NCBI RefSeq assembly: GCF_025558425.1
Contig: NZ_CP094718.1
Coordinates: 1,984,001-2,048,000 of the forward strand
Direction of reading: 5' to 3'
DNA from: Staphylococcus sp. IVB6240
Lineage (GTDB): Bacteria; Bacillota; Bacilli; Staphylococcales; Staphylococcaceae
Length of the DNA stretch: 64,000 bases
In this document: piece by piece, positions 48,401 through 57,462 of the stretch
How the letters are laid out: each line of letters starts with the position of its first letter
How positions within the stretch are numbered: position 1 is the stretch's first letter
Position numbers and translations under genes: made by a program
Notes under the pieces: model-generated
Seen by the model: the letters and a program-made list of their open reading frames with translations, nothing else
Databases searched by the model: none
What the model was told of the DNA's origin: nothing

Positions 48401-49221
48401 CATTTTCCTCCTGTTAGCTCAACTAAATTCTTATTTTGGATTTGATGATACATACATGGTAGTTCATCAAAATAAATACAAATTTGTTGTCCCCGAATTG
48501 TTTCGATTTTAACGTCCATTTCATATAATTCTCTTAAAACAGACGAATTAATGACATCTCGTTTATCTGCTGCTTTGACGATTTTTCCATCTTTTAACGC
48601 CACAATGTCATCAGAATAAACAGATGCAAAGTTAATGTCATGTAAAACAACGACAATCGTTTTATCATGGAAAGCTGCCAATTCACGTAACGTCTGCATG
48701 ATTTGTACAGAGTGTTTCATATCTAGATTATTCAACGGTTCGTCGAGTAAGATATAATCTGTATCTTGTGCAATCGTCATCGCAATGTAAGCACGTTGAC
48801 GCTGTCCACCTGATAGCGTCTTCAAGTATCGATGGCGAATCTCATCCAACTTGAGCAACGAAATAGCTTCATCCACTTTTTCTTTATCTTCTTTCTTCAA
48901 ATAACCTTTTGAATAAGGGAAGCGCCCAAAGTTTACCAGTTGTTCCACCGTAATATTTAATTCTGTATGATTCGTTTGTTTCAAAATTGAAAGTTGTTTC
49001 GCTAAGACATTATCACCATAATCTTCTAAGCGTTTATCTTCAATTGTGATCTCACCTGAATCATAATCATTCAATCGACTAATGGCTGATAACAATGTGC
49101 TTTTACCTGCTCCATTGGGTCCGATGAGTGAAGTGAGTCTACCTTTATGAACATCGACATTGATATCCGTCAATATCTGTTTATTGTCAATTGATTGATT
49201 CAATCCACGAATGCTTATCAT
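48400..49221 (-). CDS. sstC: siderophore ABC transporter ATPase
   Basis: 273 residues. Walker A GPNGAGKSTLL, signature LSGGQRQRAYIAM, Walker B ILLDEPLNNLD. It belongs to the FecE/FhuC group that powers Fe-siderophore import. The start overlaps the sstB stop by 4 bases, so translation is coupled. Confidence 0.87.
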   Translation of the reverse strand: MISIRGLNQSIDNKQILTDINVDVHKGRLTSLIGPNGAGKSTLLSAISRLNDYDSGEITIEDKRLEDYGDNVLAKQLSILKQTNHTELNITVEQLVNFGRFPYSKGYLKKEDKEKVDEAISLLKLDEIRHRYLKTLSGGQRQRAYIAMTIAQDTDYILLDEPLNNLDMKHSVQIMQTLRELAAFHDKTIVVVLHDINFASVYSDDIVALKDGKIVKAADKRDVINSSVLRELYEMDVKIETIRGQQICIYFDELPCMYHQIQNKNLVELTGGK

Positions 49222-50177
49222 GCTGTTGTCCTCCTTCTCATCAATAGATAAATAAAGTAAATACCGCCAATTAAATTAATTAAAATACTAATTTGCGTCG
49301 TTGCTTCAAAGAGATTCTCTACGATCCACTGTGCAATAAATAAGCTAATCCAGCTAATGAATATCGTTGCCGGTAACATATATTTGTGTTCAAATGTTTT
49401 CATCAACTCATGTGCCAAGTTCACTGTTAGCAGCCCAAGAAATGTAATAGGACCCACTAAAGCTGTAGCAATCGCAACCATTAACGCCACAATAATTAAT
49501 AAAAAGCGTGTTAAGTTGCTGTATGAAATTCCTAAATTAATCGCTTGCGCACGGCCGAGTAATAGGACGTCCATGTATGGCATCATCACGAAAGTTACAA
49601 TTAATAGTACAACTAAAATCACACCACAAATTGTCACAAGTTTTGGATTCGATGCATCAAAATTAGCAAACATGGCGCTCTGTACAACAAGGAAATCTTC
49701 CGGGTTAATTAATAACTCAAAGAATCCTGTAATACTACGGAAGAATGTCCCGAGTATAACACCAATCAAGAGAATAAAATAAACGGAAAATTGCCCGACT
49801 CTGAATATCCCTTCAAATAGAATAAGTGCAAAAATCACCATTGCAACAAGCGAAATTGTAAAGTTTAAATAGAAGTTTGTAATAAAGATAGAACCTGCAC
49901 CAAAGACAAATAATATCAATACTTTACTAAACAGATAAACGGCATCTAACCCCATGATCGAAGGCGTTAATAAACGGTTCACTGTAATCGCTTGGAATAC
50001 AACGGTTGATGCTGCAATTGCTGCACCGACAAGGATAATCAGAATAAACTTACGCAAACGACTCATCACTTGATATTCAAATATTTCATAGTCAATACCG
50101 ATGAACAAATAGCACGCCGCAACAATCAATGTAACCACAGCTAATATCAACAGCTTCTGTAATGGTTTATTGGACAT
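49218..50177 (-). CDS. sstB: siderophore ABC transporter permease
   Basis: 319-residue FecCD-type permease with about 9 membrane segments and the conserved end LVGPITFLGLLTVNLAHEL, where the ATPase docks. Overlaps sstA by 11 bases. Pairs with the other permease as in YclN/YclO. Confidence 0.85.
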   Translation of the reverse strand: MSNKPLQKLLILAVVTLIVAACYLFIGIDYEIFEYQVMSRLRKFILIILVGAAIAASTVVFQAITVNRLLTPSIMGLDAVYLFSKVLILFVFGAGSIFITNFYLNFTISLVAMVIFALILFEGIFRVGQFSVYFILLIGVILGTFFRSITGFFELLINPEDFLVVQSAMFANFDASNPKLVTICGVILVVLLIVTFVMMPYMDVLLLGRAQAINLGISYSNLTRFLLIIVALMVAIATALVGPITFLGLLTVNLAHELMKTFEHKYMLPATIFISWISLFIAQWIVENLFEATTQISILINLIGGIYFIYLLMRRRTTA

Positions 50178-51135
50178 AATGACGTCGCCCCCTTATCAAC
50201 ATAATGATAAAGATAAATGTTCCAAAGACACCAATCGTTAAGCCGATGTTAATTTCGTATGGATACACGATGACACGACCTAAAATATCTGAGATGAGTA
50301 CAAAAATAGCTCCGAGCATTGCTGTATGTGGCAATACGTTTTTCAAATGATCGCCTCGGAATATTGAAACAATGTTTGGCACAATTAAGCCTAAAAATGG
50401 CAATGTCCCTACTGTTACAAGCACTAACGCTGTAATCGTCGCAGTAATAAACAAGCCAATATTCATAATAAGATCGTAATTCAGTCCTAAGTTTTTACTG
50501 AAATCACGTCCCATACCAGCGATGGTAAATTGGTTGGCAAATAAATATGTAAGGATCAATAGCGGTATACTGAGATATAAAATCTCATAACGTCCACTTG
50601 TAATCACAGCAAAGTTACCGTTTAACCAGTTTCCAAGACTTTGGACGGCATTGGTACGCAATGCTAAAAATGTTGAAAAACTTGAGACAATGCCACCCAA
50701 CATAATACCGATCAGCGGAACAAAGATAACATCTTTGAACTTAATGCGCTGAATCATTTGAACAAATAAGAAAGTACCGCCTACGCTACATACAACTGCA
50801 AAAGCAAGTTTTATCAGAATATGTTGCGATGGGAAGAAGAGTAGAGAAATAAGAACCCCTAACTTTGCCCATTCCATTGTGCCGGCTGTCGTTGGACTCA
50901 CAAACTTATTTTGCATCATCTGTTGCATAATTAAGCCTGAGAGTGCCAATGTACTTCCTGAGATTAAAATACTCACCGTACGAGGAATTCGACTTGCGAA
51001 CAAGATATTAAGTTGATGCTCATTGAACGTAAATAGTGCACGGATTGGCACACTACTCACACCAATAAACAAAGAACACACAGTCAGAACACAGAGTACT
51101 GCAAACAACACATAGCCATTCATTAAATTACGCAT
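50167..51135 (-). CDS. sstA: siderophore ABC transporter permease, first gene of operon
   Basis: 322 residues from ATG 51135 (MRNLMNGYVLF), with AAAGGAG 7 bases before; the longer reading runs through the promoter and Fur box and is not used. FecCD permease with SGSTLALSGLIMQQMMQNKFVSP and GTLPFLGLIVPNIV. The operon order permease-permease-ATPase-lipoprotein is that of sstABCD and yclNOPQ. Confidence 0.85.
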   Translation of the reverse strand: MRNLMNGYVLFAVLCVLTVCSLFIGVSSVPIRALFTFNEHQLNILFASRIPRTVSILISGSTLALSGLIMQQMMQNKFVSPTTAGTMEWAKLGVLISLLFFPSQHILIKLAFAVVCSVGGTFLFVQMIQRIKFKDVIFVPLIGIMLGGIVSSFSTFLALRTNAVQSLGNWLNGNFAVITSGRYEILYLSIPLLILTYLFANQFTIAGMGRDFSKNLGLNYDLIMNIGLFITATITALVLVTVGTLPFLGLIVPNIVSIFRGDHLKNVLPHTAMLGAIFVLISDILGRVIVYPYEINIGLTIGVFGTFIFIIMLIRGRRHYVQ

Positions 51136-51182
51136 CACTCTGTCTCCTTTTAACAAACAATCAATGATAATGACAATGTAAA

Positions 51183-51231
51183 TGAAAATCATTATCAGTT
51201 CAATTTTACCACCATTATCCATAATTCGCAA
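51183..51231 (-). promoter_or_regulatory. Fur-controlled promoter of the sst-type operon
   Basis: Minus strand: -35 TTGCGA (51226-51231), 17 bases, -10 TAAAAT (51203-51208). The Fur box TGAAAATCATTATCA (51183-51197), one mismatch from the 7-1-7 dyad, covers the transcription start. A further TGATAAT half-site is at 51165-51171. Confidence 0.8.
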
Positions 51232-51340
51232 TCGTATTTTTTGATTATTAATCATTAAGTTTCTTATTTTGCGAAAATTTATTTTTAAATTTATCCAAAT
51301 ATAATATTGACTTTTTTAACGTTTTCATAGCAATAAAAAA

Positions 51341-51390
51341 AGTGTGAAATCACGTACATTTTTAATATCTTCTGTACGCCATTTCACACA
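51341..51390 (-). terminator. terminator of the small membrane protein gene
   Basis: Interrupted stem with arms AGTGTGAAAT / ATTTCACAC and GTAC pairs inside, T-run on the minus strand. Confidence 0.7.
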
Positions 51391-51406
51391 TAATTTTCTT
51401 TTATTT

Positions 51407-51574
51407 TTAACCTCTACCAATAAATAACAACATCAAATATATTGTTGTTAGAACAGCTGCAATAATCACTAAGTTTGTTGAATTGTTGCCTTTTGTCGCT
51501 TTCACTAATGAGCGAACTGCAATGATCCAACTGATGATCACAGCAATGGCTAACACGATTAATAACACTGACAT
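51407..51574 (-). CDS. small two-helix membrane protein, hypothetical
   Basis: 55 residues from ATG 51574 (MSVLLIVLAIAV); GAGGAG lies 12 bases upstream, a bit far. Two membrane helices (about 3-22 and 34-53) joined by RSLVKATKGNNST. A longer reading from 51601 has no ribosome site. It stands where cidC would be in S. aureus but is unrelated. Function unknown. Confidence 0.55.
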   Translation of the reverse strand: MSVLLIVLAIAVIISWIIAVRSLVKATKGNNSTNLVIIAAVLTTIYLMLLFIGRG

Positions 51575-51761
51575 GCCATCAACACACTCCTCATTCTCCA
51601 CATTTTACTTGCTTATCTTACCACAAATATATAAGTATTGGGACTGATAAACGCAACACCCAAATGATCTTCTCTCTATGAAATAAATGATATTATTTAC
51701 TTAAAATATGTATAAATTGTGACAATTTCGTTTATATCCATAAATTTGCTTCAAATAAAAA

Positions 51762-51796
51762 ATCACCACAGCAATTTGGGGGATTGCCATGGTGAT
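51762..51796 (-). terminator. cidAB terminator
   Basis: Arms ATCACCA..GCAAT / ATTGC..TGGTGAT with T-rich flank. Confidence 0.75.
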
Positions 51797-51806
51797 GCGA
51801 ATCAAT

Positions 51807-52493
51807 TTAATAAAACAACATTAATAATACGGGGAGCATGACTGAACTCAATACGGCAGAGAGTATCATACCGATAGAGCTGAATGCGCCAGATTCTAAA
51901 TCCATCTCTAGGGCTCGGGCAGTCCCAAAGGCATGAGAAGCATTTCCAAAAGTCATACCACGCGCAATGGCAGATTTAAAATGCGTCATACGGATTAGAA
52001 AAGCACCTAACATACTTCCAAGTAATCCTGTTGCGATGATAAACATAATGGTGATAGTATCTTCACCGCCTAGTTGATGTGACACTTGAATACCGACTGC
52101 AGCGGTAATCGAACGGGGTAGTAGTGTCACGATTTCTTCACGATGATAACCGAGTAATTTGAGTGAGAAAAAAATCAGGGAAAAGTTCAATATTACAGCA
52201 GTTACCACGCTCATCAGGATTGTTTTAAGGTTTTTTACGATCTTATGTCTGTTTACATACAAGGGGTATGCTAAGCACACCACAGTACAACTCAGTAAGT
52301 GGTTAATCCACTTACCTCCAACCATGTAGGTATGATAGTCAATATGGAATAGAAGAAGTATCGCTATCACACCGAGTGATGCCACCAATGCGGGGTTCAG
52401 GATTGGTGTTTTGAACTTGTTATAAAGCTTTTTCGCCACCATATACATAACAATTGTGAGCGCAATCATTGTTATTGTCTGTAATGATGTCAT
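51807..52493 (-). CDS. cidB: CidB/LrgB family membrane protein
   Basis: 228 residues, LrgB family with about 6-7 membrane segments; diagnostic [20 protein letters not shown] and [14 protein letters not shown]. Partner of the holin-like CidA in control of murein hydrolase activity and cell death. Overlaps cidA by 4 bases. Assigned cid rather than lrg because of the LysR gene upstream. Confidence 0.82.
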   Translation of the reverse strand: MTSLQTITMIALTIVMYMVAKKLYNKFKTPILNPALVASLGVIAILLLFHIDYHTYMVGGKWINHLLSCTVVCLAYPLYVNRHKIVKNLKTILMSVVTAVILNFSLIFFSLKLLGYHREEIVTLLPRSITAAVGIQVSHQLGGEDTITIMFIIATGLLGSMLGAFLIRMTHFKSAIARGMTFGNASHAFGTARALEMDLESGAFSSIGMILSAVLSSVMLPVLLMLFY

Positions 52494-52882
52494 ACGTGTC
52501 GATGGGGTCCTTTATCGAAAACTTTACCCATCGTCATTTTTTCAGCCACTATTCCTGAAGTTAATGCGACGAGCAATGTACCGATGACAACTAATGAGAA
52601 AAAGATAATAAAGTTCAAATCAATCTCAGTGATAACGTCCATCACACCTATCACAGATGGAACGAAGAAAAACACCATTGTCGCAAGTAGGAAGTTTGCA
52701 CCATCTTTAACCCACGTGATGCGTACAATTTTGAGTTGCAGCAAAGTATAGAACAAGATAAGTCCTACAATACTTCCTGCAAGAGGAATGTGGAAAAATG
52801 ATTGAATCCAGTTACCTAAACGTGTGATACCGTAAATCAGGGAAATTTGCCATATCACATTCAGATATTTCAATGCAGTCAT
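52490..52882 (-). CDS. cidA: CidA/LrgA holin-like protein
   Basis: 130 residues from ATG 52882 ([12 protein letters not shown]), with GAGAGGTGAG before it; S. aureus CidA is 131. Four hydrophobic segments; family motif [17 protein letters not shown]. Followed directly by cidB. Confidence 0.82.
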   Translation of the reverse strand: MTALKYLNVIWQISLIYGITRLGNWIQSFFHIPLAGSIVGLILFYTLLQLKIVRITWVKDGANFLLATMVFFFVPSVIGVMDVITEIDLNFIIFFSLVVIGTLLVALTSGIVAEKMTMGKVFDKGPHRHV

Positions 52883-52975
52883 CCAACTCACCTCTCTTCG
52901 TTTCGATATATTCATTATAGACCGGAGTTATCCATTATAAAAATACATCTTATTCATACGAACTATTACTTTTAT

Positions 52976-53890
52976 CTATACATCATCTTTATGTGCTGCT
53001 TCGATTAAAGGGAGGTGAATATTCAAGTAATCTAAAAACATTTTAGCTGCATGGTTAAGTGGCGTATCTTTCTTCCAAATGACACCCATCTCCCAATGCA
53101 ATGTCTCATCTTGCAACTGAATCACACGTACATCTTCATTTTGACGAATAATACGACAAATCGTCTCTGGTAAGATACTAATGCCCATTTTTGCAGTTAA
53201 TAAATGTTCTATAAAATGCCATTGTGAAATACGGGATACGATGTTCGGTACAAATCCCGATTTACGTGTCGCTGCAATAATACGGTCATTCAAGTAAAAA
53301 TCTTCATTGAAAAGAATAAAATCTTCATTTCGCAAATCAGACAAAGTGACGGATTCTCGTTGTGCTAAGTGATGTGATCGATGTACCACCACTTCGAATT
53401 GTTCTGCGTATAATGGGAATGCATCAAATCGTGTACTATCGACAGGTAATGATGTAACGCCAAGGCTAATATCACCATTGAAAACTTTCGCTTCGATGGT
53501 CTTCCCACCATTTTCTACAAGACTGAATGTAACATTTGGGTATTTTTGATGAAATAACCCCAAAACTTCTGTAAAACGCGGCATATCCATAATAGCAGAC
53601 AGCGCAATTGAAATATGTCCCGTCTTAATACCTAACACACTCTGAATAGCATTCGGTAAATTTTCATACAGCAATAAAATTTCAGATGCTTTGTCGAAAA
53701 ATACATGCCCAACATCCGTCAAACTCAATTGGCGTTTCGTTCGATCAAACAACGGCTCTCCTAATTCAGCCTCTAATTCTTTAATTGCCTTACTTATCGT
53801 TGGTTGTGCGATATACAGTGTTTCTGCTGCACGTGTCATGCCACCTTGTTTCACAACTTCTACAAAGTAAGTCATTTGTTTAATGTCCAT
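52976..53890 (-). CDS. cidR: LysR-type regulator CidR
   Basis: 304 residues. N-terminal winged helix (MTRAAETLYIAQPTISKAIKELEAELG, about residues 18-44) and C-terminal effector domain. In S. aureus CidR activates cid and acetoin genes during overflow metabolism with acetate. Lies upstream of cidA on the same strand with a 93-base gap. Confidence 0.82.
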   Translation of the reverse strand: MDIKQMTYFVEVVKQGGMTRAAETLYIAQPTISKAIKELEAELGEPLFDRTKRQLSLTDVGHVFFDKASEILLLYENLPNAIQSVLGIKTGHISIALSAIMDMPRFTEVLGLFHQKYPNVTFSLVENGGKTIEAKVFNGDISLGVTSLPVDSTRFDAFPLYAEQFEVVVHRSHHLAQRESVTLSDLRNEDFILFNEDFYLNDRIIAATRKSGFVPNIVSRISQWHFIEHLLTAKMGISILPETICRIIRQNEDVRVIQLQDETLHWEMGVIWKKDTPLNHAAKMFLDYLNIHLPLIEAAHKDDV

Positions 53891-53986
53891 ATTTCCACCT
53901 CACTTTTAAACATTTTACATTAATTATTTTATAATAAGGGTATCTTATGATTGATGTCATTTATTTTGTTAAAGGAGGGCTTTATA

Positions 53987-54361
53987 ATGACAATCAAAAT
54001 AGAACGTATTTACGATAAACAACCCAGTTCTGGTTTACGCATTTTAGTCGATCGTGTATGGCCACGTGGTGTTGCAAAAAAAGATGCACAACTTGATCAT
54101 TGGCTCAAAGAAGTAGGTCCTACAAAAAAATTAAGACAATGGTTTGATCATGATCCAGAAAAGTTTGAGTCTTTTAAAGAAAAATACATCGCAGAACTTC
54201 AAAATAACGCATCACAACATGAGTCATACCAGCAACTTGCCGATATCGCTGCAGATACTGATAAAAAAATCATTTTGCTTTATGCAGCAAAAGATACGAC
54301 CTACAACCACGCAATCATATTACGTGACTGTTTGGAAAAAGGCACGATAAAAACGCAGTAG
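53987..54361 (+). CDS. DUF488 family protein
   Basis: 124 residues from ATG 53987 (MTIKIERIYD), with AAAGGAGGG upstream. The family hallmark LVDRVWPRGVAKKDAQLDHWLKEVGP is clear, then WFDHDPEKFESFKEKY and ILLYAAKDTTYNHA. Widespread, function not established. Divergent from cidR. Confidence 0.85.
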   Translation: MTIKIERIYDKQPSSGLRILVDRVWPRGVAKKDAQLDHWLKEVGPTKKLRQWFDHDPEKFESFKEKYIAELQNNASQHESYQQLADIAADTDKKIILLYAAKDTTYNHAIILRDCLEKGTIKTQ

Positions 54362-54390
54362 ACACTTGATACAAGGTCTACTGCGTTTTA
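54351..54390. terminator. bidirectional terminator
   Basis: Arms AAACGCAGTAGAC / GTCTACTGCGTTT; the DUF488 stop codon lies within the left arm. Confidence 0.85.
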
Positions 54391-54403
54391 TTCATTCAAT
54401 TTC

Positions 54404-54826
54404 CTATTTTACAATGAGTACTGGAATATTCACACGTTTTGCAATCTTATGTGTCACATGTCCAAGTACGTGTTTAATATCTACTTCTGAACGTTTGTTA
54501 CTCATTACAACAAGGTCATAGTCACCTTTTTCAACTTCAACGACAATTTCTTTTGTCGCGGCACCTGTTGTGAACTTAACTGAGTATGATAAGTTCAATT
54601 CATCGAGCTTCTCTAAGAAAGGCTTAAGTTCTTCTTCTTTTTCTTTAACAACTTCTTCAAAATGCTTGCCTTGATAACGTACATAATTTGCAAGTTCTGT
54701 TTCAGAAATAACATTGAAGATGACAATGTTACTATTTTCATTCCCTTGTGTCAAGTTCACAAGTTGTTCCGGTACATTGTTAAAGCTATTTCCAAAGTCA
54801 TAGGGTACAAGGATGTTGTTATACAT
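54404..54826 (-). CDS. universal stress protein (UspA family)
   Basis: 140 residues. Usp fold: NILVPYDFGNSFNNV start, YDLVVMSNKRSEVDI and IAKRVNIPVLIVK end. The usual ATP motif G-x2-G-x9-G(S/T) is changed (SNKRSEVDIKHVLGHVTHK), so ATP binding is uncertain. AAGGAGG ribosome site and a good promoter. Confidence 0.85.
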   Translation of the reverse strand: MYNNILVPYDFGNSFNNVPEQLVNLTQGNENSNIVIFNVISETELANYVRYQGKHFEEVVKEKEEELKPFLEKLDELNLSYSVKFTTGAATKEIVVEVEKGDYDLVVMSNKRSEVDIKHVLGHVTHKIAKRVNIPVLIVK

Positions 54827-54913
54827 AGCAATTCCTCCTTAAATGTTTCATACGCTCATATTCAAAGTGCTAGCGAACGATTGAATTTTTATTGCGTTCA
54901 TCTCTTCAATACT

Positions 54914-54942
54914 ATTGTAACATTTTGAAAACACTTTCACAA
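54914..54942 (-). promoter_or_regulatory. promoter of the universal stress protein gene
   Basis: Minus strand: -35 TTGTGA (54937-54942), 17 bases, -10 TACAAT (54914-54919). Confidence 0.65.
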
Positions 54943-55048
54943 ATTGCCTCCCAGTACAAGATTCCGCTATTAAATAAGTTTTAAATCATTTATAATAATT
55001 TATGTACTATAAAATCCAAAAATTTAATCATATAAAGGTGTGTTGTTA

Positions 55049-56290
55049 TTGCATTTTACTGAACTAAATGAACACGAATATCATCAATTTATTACACAAC
55101 ATTTTAGTCAATTCACACAGTCTATTGAACATTATCGTTATCGTAAAGAACATAGTAAAACTGTCTATTTACTTGGTGTAAAAGATAATCAAGGAAATGT
55201 TATTGCTGCAGGTCTTTTTACAGCTGCACCCCTTTTCCGTTTTTTCAACTATGTATACAGTCATCGTGGTCCTGTTATGGACTATCATAATACAGCTTTG
55301 GTTGCTTATTTCTTCAAATCATTAACGAAATATCTTCGCCGTCGTCGCTGTATTTTTGCATTGATTGATCCATATATTATCGAAAATAAACGCGATCACA
55401 AAGGCGATGTGCTAGAAAGCTATGATAACAGTCATTGGACATCCCAACTCGAAGCACTGGGCTATCAACATCAAGGCTTTACAACTGGCTATAGTAACTT
55501 AAGCCAGGCACGTTGGTTATCCGTTCTACCATTAGAACATAAAACGGTGCCAGATTTATTAAAAGCAATAGATCGAAACACAGCTCGCAATATTAAAAAA
55601 TCTCGCGAAATGGGTGTGCAAATACGTGATTTTACACGTGATGAGTTGGATGATTTCCATTCACTCTATCAAATGGCAGAAGAAAAACATGGCTTCTCAA
55701 CATTTTCAAAAGCAGATATCGGTCGCTTCCTAGATACGTATGCTTCTACAAGTATGATGAAGTTAGCATATCTTGATCTAGACCAGCATTTGGCTGGTTT
55801 ACAAGCAGAACTTGAACAAGCCGAACAGCAACGCATCCAATTTCAAAAGGATATGGATGAGACACCTAACTCTAAAAAGCGCCGTGTGCGTCTTGAAAAT
55901 CAAGAAACTATTTGTAAGAGTATTAAAAAACGTCAAGCAATCGCAGAAGCTCTCCAAGATAAACATGGCAATATTCTTCACCTTGCTGCATCTATTTTTG
56001 TAGAGAATGCACATGAACTTGTCTATATGTATAGTGGCTCGAATCCAGAATTCAATCGTTACATGGGGAGTTATTCACTACAATGGGAAATGATTCAATA
56101 TGCAAAACAACAAGGGTTATCACGCTATAACTTTTATGGTGTAACAGGTGATTTCACAGAAGACTCTGCAGATTATGGTGTACTCAACTTCAAAAAAGGG
56201 TTCGGTGGCTATATTGAAGAGTTAGTGGGCGACTTTATCAAACCGGTTCATCCGTTGCTTTATCGCTTATATAAATTAAGATCACGCTAA
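55049..56290 (+). CDS. FemABX family aminoacyltransferase
   Basis: 413 residues. The Fem family adds amino acids from aminoacyl-tRNA to the peptidoglycan precursor cross-bridge. Features: HFTELNEHEYHQF start, DRNTARNIKKSREMGVQIRDF, a coiled-coil arm (about residues 240-305, LAGLQAELEQAEQQ...) typical of FemA/FemB/FmhA, YMYSGSNPEFNRYMGSYSLQWEMI and NFYGVTGDF. I start at TTG 55049, which is 9-10 bases after AAAGG and gives MHFTEL as in FemA (MKFTNL type); the GTG at 55040 is too close. FmhA-like, target position not determined. Confidence 0.83.
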   Translation: MHFTELNEHEYHQFITQHFSQFTQSIEHYRYRKEHSKTVYLLGVKDNQGNVIAAGLFTAAPLFRFFNYVYSHRGPVMDYHNTALVAYFFKSLTKYLRRRRCIFALIDPYIIENKRDHKGDVLESYDNSHWTSQLEALGYQHQGFTTGYSNLSQARWLSVLPLEHKTVPDLLKAIDRNTARNIKKSREMGVQIRDFTRDELDDFHSLYQMAEEKHGFSTFSKADIGRFLDTYASTSMMKLAYLDLDQHLAGLQAELEQAEQQRIQFQKDMDETPNSKKRRVRLENQETICKSIKKRQAIAEALQDKHGNILHLAASIFVENAHELVYMYSGSNPEFNRYMGSYSLQWEMIQYAKQQGLSRYNFYGVTGDFTEDSADYGVLNFKKGFGGYIEELVGDFIKPVHPLLYRLYKLRSR

Positions 56291-56295
56291 ATAAT

Positions 56296-56334
56296 AAGAG
56301 AACAGCAGGATGTTTCACCTGTTGTTCTCTTTAT
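56296..56334. terminator. bidirectional terminator
   Basis: Arms AAGAGAACA / TGTTCTCTT and CAGG / CCTG between convergent genes. Confidence 0.8.
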
Positions 56335-56346
56335 TTTACACTCATA

Positions 56347-57291
56347 TTATTGATTCGTCCGTACATGATCAAAGTACTGTCCATCCAAGTGATTAATATC
56401 TAGATGCTCTACTTGCAACGTCGTATGGGCTAATTGATATTTCTCTTTCAACAACTGTTCTAACGCATTAATCGTTTCATAAGCATCGACACTGTTACTG
56501 CTTTCTAAAACCACATGCGCACTTAATGAATGATGTTCGGTTGTAATAGACCATAAATGGAATTCATGAACATCCAAAACGCCTTCAACCGAAGTCATCG
56601 TGTTCATAATATCATCAATATCTAGTCCTTCTGGTACAGCCTCCATCAAGATTTGCCAAGTATTGCGCATTATCTTGTATCCACCACGCAAAATAACGAG
56701 GGCGATAATGATACTTAAGATTGGGTCGATCAACTGAATACCTGTAAAGTGAATCAATACAACTGCTACAATCACGCCTACTGAATTCAATAAATCTCCT
56801 ATAAAATGCCAAAGTGCACTTTGAATATTAATATTATTTTCTGCTTTTAATGAGCGTACAAGAATATACGTCAAAATAATATTAACCAATAAACCGATAA
56901 GCGCAACACCTAACATTAACTGGCTATCGATTGGTTTTGGGTGAATCATTCTTTCAATGGCTTCGTAAAATATCCATAATGAAATGAGTACTAAGGCTAA
57001 CCCATTCAGAAAAGCGGCAAGTATTTCCAAACGTAAAGATCCGAATGTATAGCGAGATGTTGGTGGACGACTCGCAAAATAAATGGCTACCATGGATAAG
57101 CCCAATGCTGCGACATCACTTAACATGTGAAATGAATCGGATAGTAAAGCAAGTGAATTAGAAACAAGTCCACCGACGAATTCAACGATCGTAAATATGA
57201 GCGTAATGATCAGAGAAAGCCATAATGTTGACTTAGAATGTGATTGCTGTTTTCGATGCTCGACATGATGAAAATATTGATGTCTTGCCAT
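56347..57291 (-). CDS. cation diffusion facilitator (CzcD/ZitB-like)
   Basis: 314 residues, six membrane helices. Zinc-site motifs SDSFHMLSDVAAL (helix 2) and WHFIGDLLNSVGV (helix 5), N-terminal His cluster (HQYFHHVEHRKQQSH) and C-terminal cytosolic domain (VHEFHLWSITTEHHSLSAHV). Expels Zn2+ or Co2+ against protons. Confidence 0.88.
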   Translation of the reverse strand: MARHQYFHHVEHRKQQSHSKSTLWLSLIITLIFTIVEFVGGLVSNSLALLSDSFHMLSDVAALGLSMVAIYFASRPPTSRYTFGSLRLEILAAFLNGLALVLISLWIFYEAIERMIHPKPIDSQLMLGVALIGLLVNIILTYILVRSLKAENNINIQSALWHFIGDLLNSVGVIVAVVLIHFTGIQLIDPILSIIIALVILRGGYKIMRNTWQILMEAVPEGLDIDDIMNTMTSVEGVLDVHEFHLWSITTEHHSLSAHVVLESSNSVDAYETINALEQLLKEKYQLAHTTLQVEHLDINHLDGQYFDHVRTNQ

Positions 57292-57418
57292 ATCATCATC
57301 TCCTTTTATTACTCTCTACTATACTATAAAAAAGAGGCGTTGATGATGGTACTCGCTCGGGAAATACTGAAAATCGTGTGTCGAAAAACATTCTCATCCT
57401 TTTATTTAACCCTAAAAA

Positions 57419-57453
57419 AGAAAGTGAACCTATGAAATCAGTCCACTTTCTTC
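57419..57453 (-). terminator. terminator of the YknXYZ-like operon
   Basis: Arms AGAAAGTG / CACTTTCT downstream of the permease gene. Confidence 0.65.
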
Positions 57454-57462
57454 TCATACAAT

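Noticed and set aside
54923..54942. Rex-like site TTGTGAA-N6-TTCAAAA at the universal stress protein promoter
   Set aside because: The spacer is 6 instead of 4 bases and the right half has a mismatch; it is more simply the -35 box.
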